64,000 bases of DNA from Alviniconcha marisindica. Its lineage: Eukaryota; Mollusca; Gastropoda; Provannidae. The DNA lies in the NCBI GenBank assembly GCA_018857735.1, contig JABMCL010000188.1, forward strand, positions 1,473,501-1,537,500, given 5' to 3'. The notes under the pieces were generated by a model, which worked only from the letters and a program-made list of their open reading frames with translations, ran no database searches and was not told the DNA's origin. The translations under genes and the position numbers were made by a program. Of the stretch, positions 58,036-64,000 are shown in pieces; position 1 is the stretch's first letter; each line of letters begins with the position of its first letter.

Positions 58036-58790
58036 TGAGCAGTGCTCAGCGACGACAGGGAGGAAGGGGGCTGTGGAGTGCAGCGCAGGCCGCCCCCAGA
58101 CGACCAGAAAATGTCATCTACCCCGTGTTTACACACACCGCACGTGCTGCCCACCTGCTGCAGCCCCTCCCGCCCCTCTTTCCCGCTTTTCTTCGTCTTC
58201 CGCAAAACCGTGTGCCTGCCAATATGCACTGAAGCATGCACGAGTCCGTTTGCACACGCATGCATCAGTGCAAGTGTGTGTGTGTGAGTGCACCTTGCTG
58301 CGTGCACGCCTGTGAGCCAGCGTGTGCGCGCGAATGTGGAGGTGACTGGTTATGCGAGCCCATGTGGCAGATCAGAGGGGCCGGGGTGGAAATGTGCCGT
58401 TGCCCTGCACGCCACACGCGATTCCATATTACAGTTTTGCACTCTCTCCCCTCCCTCTTCTTCCGAGCGGCGAGAGCCGAGGAAGGTGAACGGAAGCGGT
58501 TAGTCCATCGGACTGAAGGAAGTGTGCGGAAGGCAAGGAGCCTGCACCGAGTGCCGACGTTGACACCGTGCCTCTCTCTCTCTTGTCTGCACGCTACACA
58601 CCGCGGCAGTTGGAGACCGGCAACGCAGTACACAGTCCGCGGCAGGAACACGGCGTCAGCTGACCGGCTCTGTGACCAAGCTTCGGCACCGGCTCCTGCA
58701 CCTCGCTCACTCTCTATCGACTGTGCACTCCACCCGTGGAAAACGCTGGCACAATATTAATGAAGCCAGAAACGCTTTTGTAACCACCAC
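58036..58790. other. CpG-rich unique sequence, nothing recognised
   Basis: A 174-codon plus frame (58236-58760) overlaps here but shows no family resemblance or splice context, so it is not called. Confidence 0.4.
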
Positions 58791-58792
58791 GA

Positions 58793-58796
<4 letters not shown>

Positions 58797-58860
<64 letters not shown>
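58797..58860. repeat. GT microsatellite, about 30 dinucleotides
   Basis: A nearly pure GT run of about 62 bases. Confidence 0.97.
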
Positions 58861-58863
<3 letters not shown>

Positions 58864-59399
58864 CGTGTAGACAGACTTCTTCAACTGAGTGTACTGCAAA
58901 ATAGCATTCTAAAGGGGTGTTTACATTCAGGACCATCTTCTCAGCGTCTCACTCAGCAACTGCCCCCAAAAGGCACTCCTGACCTTGACCCAACTTTCCC
59001 ATGTTTGAACTCGACGTCCTCGGTCACAGTCGCAGGCGAGACCAGTCAGACAACGCTCAACGTTGAACGCTTCTAGGTTCTACTTGTACGGTGAGCTGTG
59101 TGCGAGTGGGCCGTAAGCCCGGCTGGTCCCGCCTCGCGGTCAGGCCGAGAAGCAAACGGGGCCGAATCTGAATCCACGTTAGCTCATCTTCTCTTCCAAA
59201 ACTGGGGTTCATTAAGGACACTGCCTTGTGACTACTGACTATGCCCCCACTGACTGTCGGCATTGAAATGCCCCACACCACTGCTGCCAACGGCAGTGTT
59301 GGGTATGCACTGTAAGCTATCCCTCTGATTCATTCCACTACCTCTGAAGGTGATATATCAGCCAAGCAAAGTCAGCACACGACAGGCTAGAGTTTAGTT

Positions 59400-59650
59400 C
59401 ACCGTTTACGTCCATCATGTAGCACTTCAACACTTTAATCACAGTTCATGTCCACCATGTATCACTTCAACACTTTAACTCACCGTTCATGTCCACCATG
59501 TATCACTTCAACACTTTAATCACCGTTCATGTCCACCATGTATCACTTTAACTCACCGTTCATGTCCACCATGTATCACTTCAACACTTTAATCACCGTT
59601 CATGTCCACCATGTATCACTTCAACACTTTAACTCACCGTTCATGTCTGA
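59400..59650. repeat. About 37-bp repeat, seven copies
   Basis: Units tcatgtccaccatgtatcac then ttcaacactttaatcaccgt, with one shortened copy lacking ttcaacac. Confidence 0.93.
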
Positions 59651-59717
59651 CGTGTCTTTAAGTTCAAGAGGACTTGGAGAAACGAAGCTGAACGAACTAG
59701 GAGGACAGAGTTGCCAG

Positions 59718-60118
59718 TAAGTCTTTGGTGTTTTACGCCCAATCAACCATTACGGTTGTCTCAGGGCGTAGCACTAGCAGAGTTGCTGGCAGCAGGTAAA
59801 GCATGCAAGGCTCAAGGCTTTAAATGGGACACTAACCTCTGGTAATTGTGGTATCTCCGGGTTCCCAGCAATTAATTAATTCCTGTGTCATCTTTGGAGA
59901 CAGTCGGTGCTAACAGACCTGTCCTAAGTGACCACAGATCCTGAAGTCCTGTGGTTCAGGCTGAAAGTCCCCACTGTATGTTCTACAACAGGTGATGGTG
60001 AAAAATCAGTGGGCCACTCCACTGGCCACCCGTTTCACACACATTTGCTCTGGCCGCAATTAATTCACCATGGTCTGGCACTGACGACATTCTCTTAAAA
60101 CAACAACAAAACTGGTAG
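59718..60118 (+). mobile_element. Full-length SINE-like dispersed repeat
   Basis: It starts ggtgttttacgcccaatcaa, shared with 34142, and ends near an A-rich tail ttaaaacaacaacaaaac. About 390 bases with no open frame. A-rich tail and dispersed start fit a non-LTR-mobilised element; the family is not identified. Confidence 0.45.
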
Positions 60119-60119
60119 G

Positions 60120-63100
60120 AACAACTATGAAGATCACGTGAACAGTACTTACACAATCATTGTAGCGTGAAGTGAGCCTGAAATCCTGGCATGACGTATC
60201 ACTGATGCTCCATTACACTTACAATCAACCTGTCAAGTCCCATCAAACACGACCAGCTACCACTTGCTCCAGCAGTCAGACCGAAGCACCTCATAGTACC
60301 GCATCTGCCTACAGCCTTATTCTTACAGCACACGCACTGGACTGCTGTAAACCCTGGCTCATTGTGACTGAGCTCGGCTTATCACCACGATTACGAACAC
60401 CCCAAACACCCAGCTTTGACAGACATCAACACCTATCACAACTCCAAACAGGCGGCAGAAGGCTGGTGAAAGGTGTTGCTAGGCAACTGCTGTCAAGCTG
60501 ACGTACGATGCAGCCAGGCTTGGGTGAATGCGCAGCGGGTTATCTAACTCCAAAGTGCACCCCCTTAACGAAAAAAGAAAAAGAAAAAGGAGCCACTTCC
60601 CAGAGAATTGTGGTGTAATGGGGTCTACCCCAGAGAAGACCGTGTTGTTGAGGGAGCCGTCGTAAACCGACAACGCAAACAGAACCACCGTGCCCACATC
60701 ACTACTTTGCCTCAGCGTCTACAAGGAGTAGTACATCCTCCACACAACTACACCATAACTTCTGGACAGGAGGAATTCCTTTCGACCCGAGCAACCACTT
60801 AACTGCAGCAAAAGGGAAGGGAGTCTGAACATTTCACAAAGCTGAAAACTACACACACACACAAAACTAGCTTTCCAACTCCTTCTACCCCATATTGTGT
60901 AAAGTTACGTGCATACACACTGAGGATAGGACTTGGAACAGGTACCCCTTGCCCCCTACCAATAGCCTGCCAATGCGGCCAGTGTTGATACCAATGGCTG
61001 CCTACTGGTGAGGGCGAGAGATCTAGACATATTATAAAGTACTAGGTAACATCGCACGCCACTACTGGTCTAGTGTCACTGGCAAAATATTCACTGTACA
61101 CACAAGCCGGGATTTGCCAAACACGCTATGAAAGTGTTGCAACGCACAAGCACAGCGATCACTCGCTCAACTCGCGACGAGGAACTCGCACAACGACGAC
61201 GGTACCTTCGCCAGCGACTACAAATCTCCAGCCCCTCGCGTTCACTACGATTGGCAAACCTCCTTACCTATTATTCCAAGGCGGCGGGGAAGGTAAATCC
61301 AACGAGTCGTCGTCGCACTTGCTGCACGTAGTAGCGTAAACCACCGTGGCACACACAATGACCAGCAAGAGCCCGACACCACAGCACGGTCAGTCCCGGT
61401 CGGTTTTCGGTAACCCCCGTGCTTGCAGACCAGAAATCCAGCCAGCTGGAAACCCAGCGCTCTCGTCGAGTTCCGCATCCGCTACGAGCCCTGCCGACGA
61501 GCCCAGCCCGACACGACCCGAAGACTGTGTGTGAGCGGTGTGTGTAGGGCCACAAACCGGAGGAGATGTACACATACAGACAGACAGCTCGGGCCCCCGA
61601 TGGGTGGGTGGAAGGTACGTGTAGCGCACGGTGCGACGTGTTTCTGCGCGTTGATAACAGCGGCCGCGACTACCGTTTGTTGTTGTGATGGTGGCGGTGT
61701 CTGGCTGATCCCGCAGTCACTGCTGACGGCCCGGCCTGCCGCTGGTGTGCCGGGGGTGGCCCGCTACAACAGCTTCGCGCCGCCAGCCCCGCCTGCTATG
61801 CAAGCCGCACGCTAACCTCCCCCTCTCTCTCTTCTCTCTTCTCGCTCTCTTTCTCTACTTCCCTTCTCTGCCACAACCCGGCACACACCGAAGCGTGCGC
61901 TGTCGGTTCATTCTGTTGATCACACTACAACAGCGGGAACCGTGCCGCAGCCCTAGAGCGAGGGACGGCTAGCAAGTGAACCAACTCTATACCCTCGCCG
62001 TTTGTCGTGGGCTTAGCACTGAGGGAAACACAAGCCGACACGGCTCCAACGTGCCAGCCAGACACAACCACGGCATTGTGGAGGGGGGGAGAAGAGAGAA
62101 GAGCCCCGGCCTCTCCCCGTCTGTCTCTTCGGGCTTTTCTCCCCGGCTACCCTTCCCGCCTTCCTTCGGTCGTGCACGAGCCTCGATTCAACATGGCCGC
62201 CGGACTGGGAGACGAACGAAGCAAGCGGCACACACTGCACCACACTACACCGACAGTATCGCAGTCCCCTTCCCCAAGCCGCTCGGGAGACCCAAAGGAC
62301 AGTGAAGACAAGGGGGCCGACCCGGGTGGAGGGTGGAGGAAACGGGGCGGAGTGGGGTGGGGAGCGAAAGGGGTGCATTGACTACAGTTTTCCAGCAGCA
62401 CACAGTGCCTGCGCTCCTCCACCTCCTCCTCCTCCTCCTCCCGGGGCTTGCTCAGCTGGCTGCAGGCCCCCGCCCCGAGACGCAAGGGCCGGGCCGGGAG
62501 GATGCACGCTGCCCCCTCAACCGTCGCTGCCCCCTCAACCGTTGCCAGGCTCTGCCTGCAACTCGCGCCTCCCGAAAGGTCTCCGTGCTGGCCGCATTTC
62601 CTTATCACCTGCCCTCCCTGCAGCCGCCTGCCAGCCAATGCAGCCTACGACGCCAGCCTGACCCAGTGAATGAACCGGAGCTCGAGCCGATGACGGCCGT
62701 CAGTGAGGCGTACACAAACGGCGAAGCGAACATCAGGCGCGGGCCACTGATCTAAAAAGTCTAAAAAGCCGCCGCAGCGGACGCAAGAAAGGATGGGAAC
62801 ACGCACTAAATGTTGACACGTACACGCAAATTGAACGGTCACTCGCTGGAGCGCGCAGATAAAACCTTCGATTGCCGCGACAACTCGATTTCTCGGAAGA
62901 TACGACTTGTGAGCCAACAGGGATCGACTGACGTCACAACTTATAACATCACAAAAGTTGGGACAAGTTCTCCGTTCGCCAAGTGTCGTCCCGGTGCATA
63001 CCCGGCTGTGCGACACGAGTATCACTTGCATAATTGCGTATGCCAAATAACCGGAAAGTCTCCCACAAATCCCACGAGATAGCCTATAGCAGAACACGGT

Positions 63101-63430
63101 CGTCCTTTTTGTTGTTGTTAACTTCAAAATTCCCAAACCTAAAGACCATTTTTTCTACACCAACCTCGGTTACACAAACAATTCGAAAACTGTCACAACA
63201 CACCAATCTGAACCAGGCCCTAGAGTGGTTTCAAGTGGAACACAGTTGTGTGTTTTCATGAAATCGTCATCCATCGTCTGGCCTCCCAGATATGTCTTTC
63301 TCGGGTTCCCCCTTCCGCAGACCATTACCACGAGATTCCAAAACTTTCCCAGACCTTGCACCCGAAAGGCCATTTCCCCCGTAACTTTCCTGGCTTGGAT
63401 AAAAGCACCTCCGTCTTCTCAAAGGTTTAA
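60120..63430. other. CpG-rich region, possible promoter-proximal sequence
   Basis: 61000-63000 is CpG- and GC-rich, free of tandem arrays, with a short CTC run near 62415 and an ATGGCCGCC at 62193 in aacATGGCCGCC context, similar to YY1-type promoter sites or a start codon context. No exon with recognisable homology on either strand. It could contain an alternative or first exon of RERE or of a divergent gene. Confidence 0.3.
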
Positions 63431-63433
63431 GGG

Positions 63434-63560
63434 AGAGTCGAGGTGGACGTCCTGGGCTGTCCGTCCAAACGAGCCTTCTGGTTTCCGTGGACGTAAAGAA
63501 TTGTTGAACCGTGCTTCGGCATTGGTCACAACTTGTCCCTAATATGTCAACTGACATCTG
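63434..63560. repeat. 127-bp direct repeat, copy 1
   Basis: Begins agtcgaggtgg and ends cctaatatgtcaactgacatc. It matches 63874-64000 without indels and with about 80-90% identity. Confidence 0.93.
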
Positions 63561-63873
63561 AGGACATTAAGCACCACTTCATCATCATCATCAAAGGTTT
63601 AAACTGTGCGAACGAACCCTCCCTCAAGAGGCTGGCCACGCAGATTATTTGTCACCTAATTTTAGTCCGAATACGAAGTCGTGCAAGCACCGGCCGCGGG
63701 AGGTGCAAGGTCGACCAAGCTGGCGCTGAGACACCGTGTGGCGTGGACCAGCACCTGTTACCACTGAGCTGCCAGCAGAACAGTATTTTCATCCTGTGAC
63801 GAAACCTGTCCCACCCCCGCTAGAAATCGCGCACCCAGAAATCCACCGGCAGTCAGAGTTCAGGAGCTGTGTG

Positions 63874-64000
63874 AAAGTCGAGGTGGCCGTCCTGGGCTTT
63901 CCGTCCTAACGAGCCTTACGGTTTCTCTGGACGTAAAGCAACACTGAACCGTGCTTCGGCACTGGTCACAGTTTGTCCCTAATGTGACAACCGACATCCG
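63874..64000. repeat. 127-bp direct repeat, copy 2 (reaches window edge)
   Basis: Copy of 63434-63560 exactly 440 bases later, with substitutions only. It may continue beyond the window. Confidence 0.93.

Noticed and set aside
62193..62381. ATGGCCGCC with good start context and a 62-codon frame
   Set aside because: The peptide has no recognisable similarity and there is no clear donor; it may be a promoter motif rather than a start codon.
62645..63136. 163-codon minus frame
   Set aside because: Cys/Arg-rich with no family resemblance and no splice context; expected by chance in CpG-rich sequence.

Overview
The window is eukaryotic, intron-rich and AT/GC-mixed, with no bacterial operons. It carries one recognisable gene, on the minus strand: the atrophin / RERE co-repressor (arginine-glutamic acid dipeptide repeats protein). 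Thirteen coding exons run from 46895 down to 12835 (3658 coding bases, about 1219 residues). Every exon-exon phase matches, and every exon has AG acceptor and GT donor sites. The exons cover the second half of the SANT domain, the GATA-type zinc finger, an acidic/Ser-rich linker, a very large low-complexity exon, the conserved atrophin block (LDRG motif, Atro box, RE-dipeptide helix, His-rich HLHLHQ motif) and a C-terminal exon that I cannot align confidently to vertebrate RERE. The BAH and ELM2 domains and the first half of SANT are not found here and probably lie beyond 64000. The stop codon and 3' UTR are only tentatively placed.

The organism is probably a mollusc, perhaps a marine gastropod. 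This is inferred from the invertebrate-type atrophin, large repeat-filled introns, SINE-like elements ending in a 'cggcgttaaac' tail, and very abundant minisatellites, poly-G/C tracts and CA/GT runs. It is not proven.

Layout. 1-12000 is downstream of the last secure exon: unique sequence (a possible long 3' UTR or intergenic), a possible piggyBac-like relic near 1.9 kb, and minisatellites at 5.7-6.5, 7.1-7.4, 8.2-9.4 and 9.6-10.2 kb. 12-47 kb is the RERE gene; nearly every intron longer than 1 kb holds a tandem array, each with its own unit (26, 29, 31, 32, 35, 40, 42, 57, 60, 127 bp and others). 47-64 kb is probably a large upstream intron or 5' region. It has a 28-bp array with a 299-bp higher-order period, several CpG-rich stretches, further minisatellites, SINE-like pieces, a 76-nt near-perfect hairpin, and a 127-bp direct repeat at the right edge.

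The most interesting signal is a recurring relation between tandem duplication and 3' splice sites. At four RERE exons (starting at 17635, 27143, 29219 and 35164) the true acceptor is the edge copy of a tandem duplication. In two cases (17.6 and 27.1 kb) the acceptor-like segment was amplified into a minisatellite of about 13-15 units. In the other two (29.2 and 35.2 kb) the acceptor plus the first codons of the exon was duplicated or triplicated. Most long open reading frames elsewhere come from stop-free tandem repeats and are not genes.
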